Below are positions 26,896-34,250 of a DNA stretch of 56,908 nt, one piece after another; position 1 is the stretch's first letter, and every line of letters starts with the position of its first letter. Source of the DNA: Gammaproteobacteria bacterium (GTDB lineage Bacteria; Pseudomonadota; Gammaproteobacteria; UBA6429; Thiohalophilaceae). Where the stretch lies: contig JAOULO010000019.1 in NCBI GenBank assembly GCA_029881995.1, positions 1 to 56,908 on the forward strand, in the 5' to 3' direction. The position numbers and the translations under genes were made by a program. Below the pieces are notes generated by a model. It ran no database searches and was not told the DNA's origin. It was given only the letters and a program-made list of their open reading frames with translations.

Positions 26896-27990
26896 TTAAG
26901 GCTTGTCATATACGCCAAACACTGAATGCTCAGCATTAGTAATCACAAACCAAAGACCTTTATCAGAACCCAAACCAGTATTTACGACAGTTGCAAATCC
27001 ATTGAACCCAGTTCCTTTGTACGTGCATCCTCCAGCCACTTCTAACACGGGAAACTCTTTAAACTCATAAATATTTTTTGTAGAGTCTGGCAAACTGAAT
27101 GCTCCAGGTGTGTCATCCTGATAGTCGCATGAGGGATCTAAATACGGCTTTTCATAGCCATAGACTAAATCAACCATATCTAGAAGATCAAATAAAAAGC
27201 CTCCACCTTGCTCACCTTTTAATGTATATGTTTTACCACTCCAGTGATTCACCTCATCCATCCCTGTGTTTATTCTTGATTCAGTTGCTGGAACTTTATA
27301 TACATCATCATAGATTAAATTAATTGTGCCACTACCTACACCTGCTCCGTTTAATGTTAATGTAATTTTGTCTTCTGACAAAACAAATCCAATTACATTC
27401 ACACTCTCCTTAAAGACACCATCATGGTAAACTTTTGCGTTAGCAATCAAATCACTTCCAGTAATACTTGTTACTACACCATCATACAAAACGTTTTCTG
27501 TACTGCTAAACACATAAAATCGATTGCTATGGATAATACCTTTAAAATCAGTTGGCATAGCTTTGGTTGGTTCAGTGTTTAATTCTGCAGTCCCTGTGTA
27601 TATACCACTAGCATCCTGATGTGTAACACAGTTGACATTGATATTACTAACATCTGCTCCATCTACACTGCCATTTTCATTGCTGATGGTGCACTTTTGA
27701 GTGTCAGGGGATGAAACGATGGAAACAGCGTAGTCTGTTTTATCATCCAACTCGCTAGCTATCTTATAGCTACCATCTCCAGTAATCTCTTTGTTAGGTT
27801 CCTCTTTGTTCTTCAGAACAAGCGTTCCATTCAACCCACTTACCGTTCCACCAATGCTGTATTTAGGGTCAGCTGGTGGTGTACCACCACCTCCACCGCC
27901 GCCTCCACCACTACAGCCCTGGATTAACACCAGGCTAATGGCGATGGTGATGAGATAGGAAAAACGACGAGCGATCATCAGGGACTTCAT
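26896..27990 (-). CDS. Secreted lipoprotein under c-di-GMP riboswitch
   Basis: 364 residues from the ATG at 27990, chosen because a GGAG lies 7 bases upstream and a lipoprotein signal peptide follows at once: basic start, hydrophobic core and lipobox LIQGC, then a run of Gly. A longer open frame up to 28209 only crosses the leader and riboswitch. After the Gly linker there is a domain reading YSIGGTVSGLNGTLVLKN and DKTDYAVSIVSSPDTQKCTI, a pattern common in bacterial surface lipoproteins, followed by a C-terminal region without recognised domain (GIYTGTAELN to the end). It stands alone, preceded by a 200-nt leader with a GEMM-I riboswitch and a CRP-type site. A surface or matrix role is inferred from that control. 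Confidence 0.75.
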   Translation of the reverse strand: MKSLMIARRFSYLITIAISLVLIQGCSGGGGGGGGGTPPADPKYSIGGTVSGLNGTLVLKNKEEPNKEITGDGSYKIASELDDKTDYAVSIVSSPDTQKCTISNENGSVDGADVSNINVNCVTHQDASGIYTGTAELNTEPTKAMPTDFKGIIHSNRFYVFSSTENVLYDGVVTSITGSDLIANAKVYHDGVFKESVNVIGFVLSEDKITLTLNGAGVGSGTINLIYDDVYKVPATESRINTGMDEVNHWSGKTYTLKGEQGGGFLFDLLDMVDLVYGYEKPYLDPSCDYQDDTPGAFSLPDSTKNIYEFKEFPVLEVAGGCTYKGTGFNGFATVVNTGLGSDKGLWFVITNAEHSVFGVYDKP

Positions 27991-28197
27991 AGAGAGACTC
28001 CATATATATAGGTATACGTTAATTCGAGGCGTGTCTGGATGTTTGACCGGGTGCTGTGATGGGGCTGGGCGGTTGGCTGATTGAACAGCGTCGGGGATGC
28101 CGACCTGTGTCGCAATGACAAGGTACCTGCCTGTTTTGTTGTTGTTATATCCATGTCGATATCCATCTACATCCACCTGACGGTGGGTCAGTCCTTC

Positions 28198-28282
28198 GCT
28201 CTTCGGCAACCCGGCTGCTCACTGTAAATGAGCACAAGGCTTTGCGAACGGGTTACGCTTTACCCGTTGCCTTTGTCGGAGC
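28198..28282 (-). promoter_or_regulatory. Cyclic di-GMP-I (GEMM) riboswitch aptamer
   Basis: Read on the minus strand, the aptamer has the family order: outer stem GCTC (28282-28279) with GAGC (28201-28198); ACAAAGGCAA; a hairpin of CGGGT with ACCCG; the invariant CGCAAAGCC; a second hairpin of TGCTCA with TGAGCA; and CCGGGTTGCC, which closes the inner stem with GGCAA. These match the conserved positions of GEMM-I class c-di-GMP riboswitches. It lies 208 nt upstream of the lipoprotein ATG. A CCACC/GGTGG hairpin follows but has no T-run, so control may act through translation or Rho rather than an intrinsic terminator. Confidence 0.85.
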
Positions 28283-28404
28283 TGGTAATTTAAGTAAGGT
28301 TAATCCTAAGATATCCCTGTTCTTGTTTATTTTATTTCCAGACTTTATTTATTGTTAATAGTCTAAAATACCTGATAATCGTATGCAATGCTCGTCCATT
28401 CGAG

Positions 28405-28420
28405 TGTGATGGACTTCACA
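28405..28420. promoter_or_regulatory. CRP-type binding site upstream of riboswitch
   Basis: A second perfect TGTGA-N6-TCACA palindrome, in the 648 bp gene-free stretch 27991-28638, about 120 bp upstream of the aptamer start. Flanking bases match the site upstream of hcp (GTGTGATG on the left, TTCACATTTT on the right). The rest of the stretch between this site and 28600 is AT-rich with no gene seen. Confidence 0.7.
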
Positions 28421-28601
28421 TTTTAAGTCTCTGATTTCCGGTTAGATTTAGAATAGTTCCAGAAAGTTTTTTGTTTTTTTATTGTTAACACAGTACCAGC
28501 GCTATTCTGCCGTTAATCGACGCTTTAATGCAAACACACTGGTCGGGATTTTAAGACGCTTTGTCGTAATGTTTATTGTTTGAATGGTTTATAGAACGTA
28601 G

Positions 28602-28620
28602 GGCGCAATATGATTGCGCC
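28602..28620 (-). terminator. Hairpin after 305-residue exported protein gene
   Basis: GGCGCAAT pairs perfectly with ATTGCGCC across a 3-base loop, 19 bp after the stop of the upstream minus-strand gene. No T-run follows, so it is either a weak terminator/3' stabiliser or a small palindromic repeat. Confidence 0.45.
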
Positions 28621-28638
28621 TCTTCAATTTAGTACTTG

Positions 28639-29556
28639 CTAACGAATCATCACCCATTCACCTTTCTGGTTTTTGTAAAAACCGAATTTTTGGAAACTGA
28701 TCAGCCGTGTTTTTGGGTTTAAATACATAATGGGTGATTTATAATCCTGTGTATCAACGACTTCGGCCATCTTGCCATTGGCATACACCTTAATTGTATA
28801 TTTTCGTTTTTTTAGAAACTTGTTAATATCCCCAAGCACCCAGTCTGACTCTTCTATCATCCCGCCTGTATTCATTATTTTATGTCCCTGTGATATATCA
28901 TCATAATGATACGCTTTGGCAAATTCCTTTGCCGCAGGATCGTAAAAGCTTTTAATTCTGGTCATGTTTTCTGATTTAAGTGCTTCCCACACTTCTTTAT
29001 ATTTTTTAACCAGACTAATAAATTCATCTTTTGTTTTCTCGATTTTTTGTCCGTCCTGCCAGGCCCATCGAGGAAAAGGGGAACTAATATTTACAGCTCT
29101 ACCTGCAACCAGAGACTTTTCAGAATGAGATAAAAGTTTTGGTTCGCTATCACCAGTTTCACGGATTGTTCCATAAAATATCTTCTCTTCTGATTCTGTT
29201 GGATTTACTTTAATCTGAAGCAATGGTTTGTTTTGATTTAATGGAGCATCCTTTTCTCGAATAGAGAGAACTGCCTCAGCATAAGCTCCCGGCTGATATT
29301 TCCCCCCGTCTTCTTCTAGTGGAAAAGTCTTAATAGCAAGTATATTCTTCCCATCTACAATGGATTCTGGAACAGGTTTCTCGGCGGATGTCTGACCTGT
29401 GGCTTCATTTACATGCACAGGTATATCATTAAGCTTGATTACCGCTCCGGTTCCGTAAATATTAAACTCTATTGAATATATCGGCTGTTTGTAATCTGTA
29501 TCGGCAATTACTGCATTCATCATTATCATACCTATAAGGAATACCAGTTTTCTCAT
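28639..29556 (-). CDS. Exported protein, candidate immunity to adjacent effector
   Basis: A 305-residue protein with a Sec signal peptide (hydrophobic residues 4-17, cleavage near VIA before DTDYK). The N-terminal half reads as a beta-sandwich (YSIEFNIYGTGAVIKLNDIP, then GKNILAIKTFPLEED), and the C-terminal half is helical then beta (YKEVWEALKSENM, KKRKYTIKVYANGKM). It starts 8 bp after the large 748-residue gene on the same strand. I do not know the family by name. Its place right behind a large unexported protein with a swapped-looking C-terminus suggests a periplasmic immunity protein. Confidence 0.6.
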   Translation of the reverse strand: MRKLVFLIGMIMMNAVIADTDYKQPIYSIEFNIYGTGAVIKLNDIPVHVNEATGQTSAEKPVPESIVDGKNILAIKTFPLEEDGGKYQPGAYAEAVLSIREKDAPLNQNKPLLQIKVNPTESEEKIFYGTIRETGDSEPKLLSHSEKSLVAGRAVNISSPFPRWAWQDGQKIEKTKDEFISLVKKYKEVWEALKSENMTRIKSFYDPAAKEFAKAYHYDDISQGHKIMNTGGMIEESDWVLGDINKFLKKRKYTIKVYANGKMAEVVDTQDYKSPIMYLNPKTRLISFQKFGFYKNQKGEWVMIR

Positions 29557-29564
29557 TTTTTAAT

Positions 29565-31811
29565 TTAACGCTTTACAATGTAATACTTGGGAGGATTATC
29601 TTTTTTCTTGTCTTCTTTAGGCTTTAACCAACTCCACCTTCTCTCTTCTTCTACTTTGGCAGTTGCCTCTCCTTTAACCTTTCCATCTTCCATTTTTACT
29701 TCTGCAGAACCTGAGTCTGATTCAGCTGAAAACCCTGCATCATCAAAGAATCCGTCATTCACTTTCTTGTCAGACTCTACTTCTGCTTTGACTTCCTCAT
29801 ATTTTGTTAGCGTGACATCAACGCCTTTAAATTCAACTGTATTGGAAAAATAGATACCCTTCTTATCATTTCCAAACTCAAACTCTCCAGACCACTCAGT
29901 TTCGCCCTTCATTTTATAGTGTACATTAAAGGATATAATAAACCACTTACCTTCAGCTTTCACTGCACCTTTAAGCTTCGCTGGAATCTTTATATCACCT
30001 TTAATAGGCTTAACTTCAGATTCGCTAGCAGCAACATTATGTTTACCTTTTAGTTCTGCCTCATTGATATTAATTGTTGACTTTACGGTAAAGATAATAT
30101 CCAGCTCTCCTCGAATCCCTACTTTCTGATCATCTTCAAATTCCTCTTCGATACGTTTTTTTGCATATCGCATTAATTCTGCAACAGGGGATGGGGCTAC
30201 CGAAATCATAGAGTCAAGCACATCTACCTGAATATCAATATCCAATAATGGCTTAGCTTCTATTTTTAAACTAAAGTCATGGTCTACAAACTCAGGTCTG
30301 TCTGACTCCTCAAGTTTAGAAGTGTACTTTATGTTGAGATTTGGCCAATCAACGAGAAGTCTTGATGCATTTCCGTCTTTATTATCAGAACCATCTTTTG
30401 GTTTTGCGGAGACGGCATTTGATCCAATCCGCATCAACGCGGCTTTTGGATCATTAATAACTTCCAATACTTTACTTACGGTATCACATACTTTTTTAAA
30501 CCCTTCCATAGGTTTTTTAATATATTTTTCATATTGTTCTTTAGCATCAATCTTTTCACCATCATAGGTAAGAACAACATTAGAATCAGCCCCTATCTTG
30601 AAGTCCTTATACTTAACTTCAGACTCACCTGGCACAAATTCAAGACTTCCAAAATTAATCGTCGTCGACCATTCCCATTTCATCTCCGGATAGACATATA
30701 CCGGCACACTACGCCCTTTGCCTTTGAATTTTGTGGCATCGCAGTAGTTTACTGAGGGGGTGATTCTGTATTTGTAGGGTTTGACGCTGGGTAGCCAGAC
30801 GTAACGGAAGTGGTTTTCTTTAAAGTCGAGGTATTTGCTTGGCGTTCGGACGACGACTTCCTGCCCGTAGGTTTCGCCTACATAGCTTGCCAGGTCCTGG
30901 TTGACGTTGACTTGTTCTTTTTCATGGGCGCAACAGGGTGATTGTAGATCAAGTGTGATGGTGACGGTTTCCTGTTTGTCTTTGTCTACCCTGTCTGACA
31001 TGGAGACCAGTTCCATTCGTTTGACCTTGGCCTCTTCCTGTTTGTCCGGGTCGAGTTCTACCTTGCGACCGTGGCTGCATTCAACGGTGTATTTGGTGAA
31101 GGTACAGGGCTGCTCTTCTTTCTGTTCTTCCTGTTTTTGATCTTCTGGCCCGAGTCCGGCTTCTTCGGCGGCGGCTGCGCCGGCGACGACTTCTTCCATT
31201 ATTTCCGGTGAAGCTGAGGCTCTGAGGTCGTGCAGGATAACGGATTCACCTTTGGCCAGGGAGTTGGCGATGGCCTTGCTGATTTCTGCTGAGCTGGAGT
31301 TGGCGGCAACGGGGATGTTGAGTTCGGTGGCGATGCTGCGCAGCTTCTTTTCATCCGGGTTGATTTTATCCAGCAGGGCCTGGGCTTCGGCTTCGTTCTG
31401 AAAGTGCAGGGCTTCACCGTCACTCAGTAGCTGGGCTTCGGGTTTGATGAAGGCATAGTGTGCTTCACTGGTGGTGATGGTGCGTTTTTCGGGGCTGCTG
31501 TCAGAGGCTGGGAGGCTGACGGCAAAGACCTTGAGCTGACCGGAGGCGATGACTTCACTGACGGCCCCTTCCAGTTCGAATTCGTTCATGATGGGGCTGG
31601 CGTAGCTGCTGACTTCGCTGAGCAGGCCCTGCCAGTAACCGGTGGGGACGTCCAGGTCCTGTAAAAAACGGTGGGCGTGTTGCTGATCCAGAAATTCCTT
31701 CGGGCTCAGCTGAGCCTGGATCTGGGGGCTAACGTATTTGAGTATTGTGTAATGACGACCGTGAGCGTCTTTGACTAAGGTCTTGTCATACATCAGGCGT
31801 CCTTGGCTCAA
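29565..31811 (-). CDS. Large candidate T6SS effector, modular
   Basis: A 748-residue protein with no signal peptide. Residues 1-140 form an N-terminal domain of unknown type; residues ~142-190 look like a HeH/SAP-like helical unit (LRSIATELNIPVAANSSS); ~200-234 is a low-complexity Ala/Glu/Gln linker; a Cys/His segment follows (PCTFTKYTVECSHGR, SPCCAHEK). The C-terminal half is Lys/Glu-rich with beta patterns and no motif I recognise. Base composition changes near residue 340-370: hand counts give 55-57% GC in the 5' part and 32-38% in the 3' part. With the exported partner gene 8 bp downstream it resembles a polymorphic effector with an exchanged C-terminal domain. Function unproven. Confidence 0.6.
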   Translation of the reverse strand: MSQGRLMYDKTLVKDAHGRHYTILKYVSPQIQAQLSPKEFLDQQHAHRFLQDLDVPTGYWQGLLSEVSSYASPIMNEFELEGAVSEVIASGQLKVFAVSLPASDSSPEKRTITTSEAHYAFIKPEAQLLSDGEALHFQNEAEAQALLDKINPDEKKLRSIATELNIPVAANSSSAEISKAIANSLAKGESVILHDLRASASPEIMEEVVAGAAAAEEAGLGPEDQKQEEQKEEQPCTFTKYTVECSHGRKVELDPDKQEEAKVKRMELVSMSDRVDKDKQETVTITLDLQSPCCAHEKEQVNVNQDLASYVGETYGQEVVVRTPSKYLDFKENHFRYVWLPSVKPYKYRITPSVNYCDATKFKGKGRSVPVYVYPEMKWEWSTTINFGSLEFVPGESEVKYKDFKIGADSNVVLTYDGEKIDAKEQYEKYIKKPMEGFKKVCDTVSKVLEVINDPKAALMRIGSNAVSAKPKDGSDNKDGNASRLLVDWPNLNIKYTSKLEESDRPEFVDHDFSLKIEAKPLLDIDIQVDVLDSMISVAPSPVAELMRYAKKRIEEEFEDDQKVGIRGELDIIFTVKSTININEAELKGKHNVAASESEVKPIKGDIKIPAKLKGAVKAEGKWFIISFNVHYKMKGETEWSGEFEFGNDKKGIYFSNTVEFKGVDVTLTKYEEVKAEVESDKKVNDGFFDDAGFSAESDSGSAEVKMEDGKVKGEATAKVEEERRWSWLKPKEDKKKDNPPKYYIVKR

Positions 31812-32013
31812 TTTGGTTTGTATTTGTTCAAATATATCCTATTTGTTGTGTGATTGCATAGCGATGGGCAGTAATTGAGAATTGGTACAGGTTTAGGAAT
31901 TTGTCTTTAGACTAAAACTAAGTTTGTGGGATGTTATTGGGTGTTGTTATGTGGATGATTGAGAGGGGTGGTGGTTAAGGTTTGTACAGTTATTTAGTTG
32001 ATGAGCTGGTTTG
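31812..32013. other. Gene-free leader upstream of effector gene
   Basis: About 200 bp upstream of the 748-residue gene. AT-rich, with no gene and no clear sigma-70 pair that I can defend. The REP-like repeats begin at 32014. Confidence 0.5.
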
Positions 32014-32052
32014 ATCACCACCCCCCTGCCCCCTCCTGCGAGGAGGGGGTGA
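32014..32052. repeat. REP-like palindromic repeat, type A, copy 1
   Basis: Begins GATCACCACCCC and contains a stem of CCCCCTCCT with AGGAGGGGG around a 3-base loop. The same unit recurs at 32525, 32793, 36667 and 36822. Confidence 0.85.
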
Positions 32053-32115
32053 GTGTTTCTATTCCTTATGGGGGGGGTGAGTGAGGTTTTATCAACTTGT
32101 AGTGAACATCATTGT

Positions 32116-32499
32116 TCAATTCTTTAATTCATCCTCTTGCATTCCCTCCCCTTGCAGGGGAGGGTTAGGGTGGGGTGATCCAATATGCCTCAATATATCT
32201 GCTAAGACTTCTTCAGTCTGTCTTAATACTTCATGGTTCCAGTATCTAACTACTTTATAACCAAGTTGATTAAGATATTCTGTTCTGGTGTTATCCAAAT
32301 TTTTTTGTTCGATATGCTGGCTTCCATCTATTTCGATGATTAACTTTGTGTCTAAACATACGAAGTCAACGATATAGTCTCCTAATACCTCTTGTCTTCT
32401 AAATTTATAGCCTTGCAGTTGCCTTTTCCTTAAATAACGCCATATATGACGTTCAGCATCAGTTGGGCTATTTCTCAATTTCCTTGCTAGTTGTTTCAT
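32116..32499 (-). CDS. DUF559 family endonuclease-like protein
   Basis: A 127-residue protein of the DUF559 family, related to very-short-patch repair (Vsr) and PD-(D/E)xK-type nucleases. Family signs are LRNSPTDAERHIWRYLRKRQ, FRRQEVLGDYIVDFVC with Asp in the DYIVDFVC strand, LIIEIDGSQH (the catalytic E-x-D region), and GYKVVRYWNHEVL. The last ~18 residues (SPHPNPPLQGEGM and on) are encoded by a REP-like type B repeat at 32142-32180, so the repeat supplies the C-terminus and stop region. Repeats lie on both sides. A partial second copy with an internal deletion follows at 32697-32782. A role in repeat mobility is inference. Confidence 0.88.
   Translation of the reverse strand: MKQLARKLRNSPTDAERHIWRYLRKRQLQGYKFRRQEVLGDYIVDFVCLDTKLIIEIDGSQHIEQKNLDNTRTEYLNQLGYKVVRYWNHEVLRQTEEVLADILRHIGSPHPNPPLQGEGMQEDELKN
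32142..32180. repeat. REP-like palindromic repeat, type B, copy 1
   Basis: Stem CCCTCCCCT with AGGGGAGGG, followed by GGTTAGGGTGGGGTGATC. Its end is the inverted complement of the start of type A (GATCACC), so A and B act as terminal inverted repeats of a composite ~165 bp element. It overlaps the 3' end of the DUF559 gene. Confidence 0.85.
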
Positions 32500-32524
32500 G
32501 GTTAGTCCTTTTAACCAATTGTAT

Positions 32525-32560
32525 TATCACCACCCCCCTGCCCCCTCCTGCAAGGAGGGG
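32525..32560. repeat. REP-like repeat, type A, copy 2
   Basis: Same sequence as copy 1 apart from the hairpin loop. It lies 26 bp upstream of the DUF559 start. After it comes a spacer with a CTGAA/TTCAG hairpin (near 32578-32594). Confidence 0.85.
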
Positions 32561-32618
32561 AAGAAGTTTGAAGTTTTACTGAAACATGGTTCAGCACCTT
32601 AATACTATGTTCCTCTTT

Positions 32619-32710
32619 TATCCCCTCCCCTTCCAGGGGACGACGTACAAGGATGTACTAGTGTCACGGGAAGCATGGATGCTGAGAGTGACTGGTTAGG
32701 GTGGGGTGAT
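32619..32710. repeat. REP-like repeat, type B, split by nested element
   Basis: The left part (CCCCTCCCCTTCCAGGGGA) and the right part (GGTTAGGGTGGGGTGATC) of a type B repeat are separated by about 53 bases that are absent from the copy at 32142. The inserted bases are the nested palindromic element listed separately. Confidence 0.8.
32644..32693. repeat. Nested palindromic element, copy 1
   Basis: Two hairpins. The first is GTAC (32645-32648), loop AAGGAT, GTAC (32655-32658). The second is GTCAC (32663-32667) with GTGAC (32688-32692), a GGGA/GAGA internal loop, and an inner stem AGCAT with ATGCT (32672-32683). A second copy at 34862 keeps the loops and the pairing but changes the stem bases. 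Confidence 0.75.
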
Positions 32711-32782
32711 CCAATATGCCTCAATATATCTGCTAGAACTTCTTCAGTCTAGCTTGATACTTCATGGTTAGTCCTTTTAACG
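32697..32782 (-). pseudogene. Internally deleted DUF559 relic
   Basis: Bases 32708-32762 repeat the 3' part of the intact DUF559 gene (32177-32231) with a few differences. The sequence then jumps to the region around the start codon and its upstream bases (TCATGGTTAGTCCTTTTAAC). The join lies in the 8-mer TCATGGTT, which occurs twice in the intact copy (32231-32238 and 32496-32503), so 265 bp were lost between short direct repeats. Confidence 0.8.
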
Positions 32783-32792
32783 ACTTATAGTA

Positions 32793-32831
32793 TCACCACC
32801 CCCCTGCCCCCTCCTGCAAGGAGGGGGTGAG
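32793..32831. repeat. REP-like repeat, type A, copy 3
   Basis: Again starts ATCACCACCCC and ends AGGAGGGGGTGAG. It closes the second module. Degenerate pieces of its end (GGGAGGGGGTGAG) recur at about 32850 and 32880, up to the end of the holin gene. Confidence 0.82.
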
Positions 32832-32906
32832 TATTACTATTCCTTACAGGGAGGGGGTGAGTTTCTGTCTATTGCTTATGAGGAGGGAGAGAGTTTGTTT
32901 TATTAT

Positions 32907-33347
32907 TTATTTATTTACTCCTTTGGTGTCGGTCTTTTTCAGTTTGTCGAAGGAGCGCATTCCGGCAATGCCTAACATACCTGTGATGATGGTATACAGG
33001 ACATCGGCTTCCATTTGTTTGGGGGGATTATCTATCGGTAGCCAGAGTAACAATGGATAGATGATGAACTGATAGAACAGTGCAATGGCACCGATCCAGC
33101 CTATGGCGGGTCGCCAGCCGGCGACGAACAGTTTACCGGAACGGGCTTCTTCCTTGTTGAGTTCTATTTGGCCAAGGTTCTGGTCGACGATCATGCGACG
33201 TATCTGTGCATTGACCTCACGCTCTGCCTTGAACATCTCCATTTGAATGGCCAGTCTTTCTTCATCGGTGGTGGTGACTTTATCCAGGGTATCGCCGACT
33301 GATTTAACCAGATCACTGCCACCCACCAGTTTTTTTAAGATACTCAT
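32907..33347 (-). CDS. Phage-type holin, 3TM family
   Basis: A 146-residue protein resembling the GTA/phage holin_3TMs family: a helical N-terminal half (DEERLAIQMEMFKAEREVNAQ), the motif SGKLFVAGWRPAIGWIGAIAL, and two or three hydrophobic segments at about residues 75-105 and 113-130, with a charged C-terminus. Its start overlaps the stop of the upstream endolysin gene by 4 bp (ATGA type). Holins of this family permit endolysin release through the inner membrane. No capsid or tail gene is nearby, so this is a stand-alone lysis cassette. Confidence 0.85.
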   Translation of the reverse strand: MSILKKLVGGSDLVKSVGDTLDKVTTTDEERLAIQMEMFKAEREVNAQIRRMIVDQNLGQIELNKEEARSGKLFVAGWRPAIGWIGAIALFYQFIIYPLLLWLPIDNPPKQMEADVLYTIITGMLGIAGMRSFDKLKKTDTKGVNK

Positions 33348-33832
33348 GCCACACCTCCCAGTGCCCGGTTAACCCATCCCAAAAGATATTTTGACTGTGA
33401 ACGGTTTTTATTGCAGATATAGGCATAGCGCGCGATCTTGGCGATGGTGAATTCTGCAATGAACAGCTCTTCGTCTTTTGTGTTGATGGCAGCCAGGGAC
33501 TTGGGGCCGATGATGCCATCGACGGGTTCCAGTTCCAGTGCCATCTGCGCCAGACGACTGGCTGCTTTTGGTCCCATGTTGACGGCGGTATCAAACAGGT
33601 TTTCCGCAATCTCCTGGGAATTGATGTCATCACCCTTTACCTTGTCCCAGTAGTCGCGCTTATAGATGTCCTTGGCCTGCTGTTCTGTCAGGTTGCGGAT
33701 ATCGACATTGGGATAGGAACGTTGGGAAATGCCGTACTTGGTTAAACCGCCCCGATCATCCGGGTCATCGGTTATTCTGGACCCACCCTCGTGGATGAGT
33801 GTTTTGGTGACAGCCGCTTCGAAGTCAGCCAT
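33344..33832 (-). CDS. Endolysin, glycoside hydrolase family 108
   Basis: A 162-residue muramidase-type protein. The GH108 signature is the IHEGG motif with Glu15 as catalytic acid, then DPDDRGGLTKYGIS, QAKDIYKRDYWDK and the C-terminal LFDTAVNMGPKAASRLAQ plus DGIIGPKSLAAIN (peptidoglycan-binding type). Such enzymes cleave the glycan strand of peptidoglycan. It has no signal peptide, which suits holin-dependent export. The gene precedes the holin gene in one operon and has AGGAGG before the ATG. It may be a prophage remnant or a holin/endolysin secretion module. Confidence 0.9.
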   Translation of the reverse strand: MADFEAAVTKTLIHEGGSRITDDPDDRGGLTKYGISQRSYPNVDIRNLTEQQAKDIYKRDYWDKVKGDDINSQEIAENLFDTAVNMGPKAASRLAQMALELEPVDGIIGPKSLAAINTKDEELFIAEFTIAKIARYAYICNKNRSQSKYLLGWVNRALGGVA

Positions 33833-34120
33833 GACAACCTCCTTTTAATCTTTGTTATTTTATTTTGAACCGTCCTGCTTAGTTCTGTAATTACGATACT
33901 CTATTTAATATTTTCATACAATAAAGTGAACCAGACCATGCTGTCCTTGATATGAATCTCATTATGCTAAGAGTACGGAACAATCTTGAGTTTAATGAAT
34001 AAGGTATTTTGTGTGAGGTGTAAATTTCACATTTTGTTGGGAGATATTTACCCTTGTGATGTTTTGATTTGAAAGTTAGTGAAGAGGGTTTAAATGGTAA
34101 CGAGTTTTTTTGTGTCAGAA
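33833..34120. other. Gene-free AT-rich stretch
   Basis: About 290 bp upstream of the endolysin gene without a gene. At 34012-34031 there is TGTGA-N10-TCACA, similar to the two CRP-type sites but with a spacer of ten, so probably not bound in the same way. Nothing else stands out. Confidence 0.5.
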
Positions 34121-34156
34121 ATAAAAAAAGCGAGTTATGTAAACATAACTCGCTTT
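34121..34156 (-). terminator. Rho-independent terminator after tRNA-Glu
   Basis: Perfect 14-bp inverted repeat (AAAGCGAGTTATGT with its complement, 34127-34156) followed on the minus strand by a run of seven T. It lies 8 bp past the tRNA-Glu 3' end and terminates the tRNA transcript. Confidence 0.9.
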
Positions 34157-34163
34157 GTCTATA

Positions 34164-34239
34164 TGGCGTCCCGTAGGGGAGTCGAACCCCTGTACTCGCC
34201 GTGAAAGGGCGATATCCTAGGCCTCTAGATGAACGGGAC
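34164..34239 (-). tRNA. tRNA-Glu (anticodon TTC)
   Basis: 76 nt including encoded CCA. The acceptor stem is GTCCCGT with ACGGGAC, the D arm contains CTAGAGGCCTAGG, the anticodon loop is CTTTCAC (TTC), and the T arm holds GGTTCGACTCC. It lies on the minus strand next to glnS and gltX, with a terminator directly downstream. Confidence 0.97.
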
Positions 34240-34250
34240 GGAAACGGGTT

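Noticed and set aside
27991-28209. N-terminal extension of the lipoprotein reading frame
   Set aside because: It crosses the leader and the riboswitch edge, while a lipoprotein signal with a good ribosome site starts at 27990.
25785-31909. A shared 13-mer (ATTTGTCTTTAGA) before tpsA and before the 748-residue gene
   Set aside because: Around a hundred matching 13-mer pairs are expected by chance in a window this size, and orientation relative to the genes differs.
34012-34031. TGTGA and TCACA halves upstream of the endolysin gene
   Set aside because: The spacer is ten bases instead of six, so it should not fit a CRP dimer, despite similar flanks.
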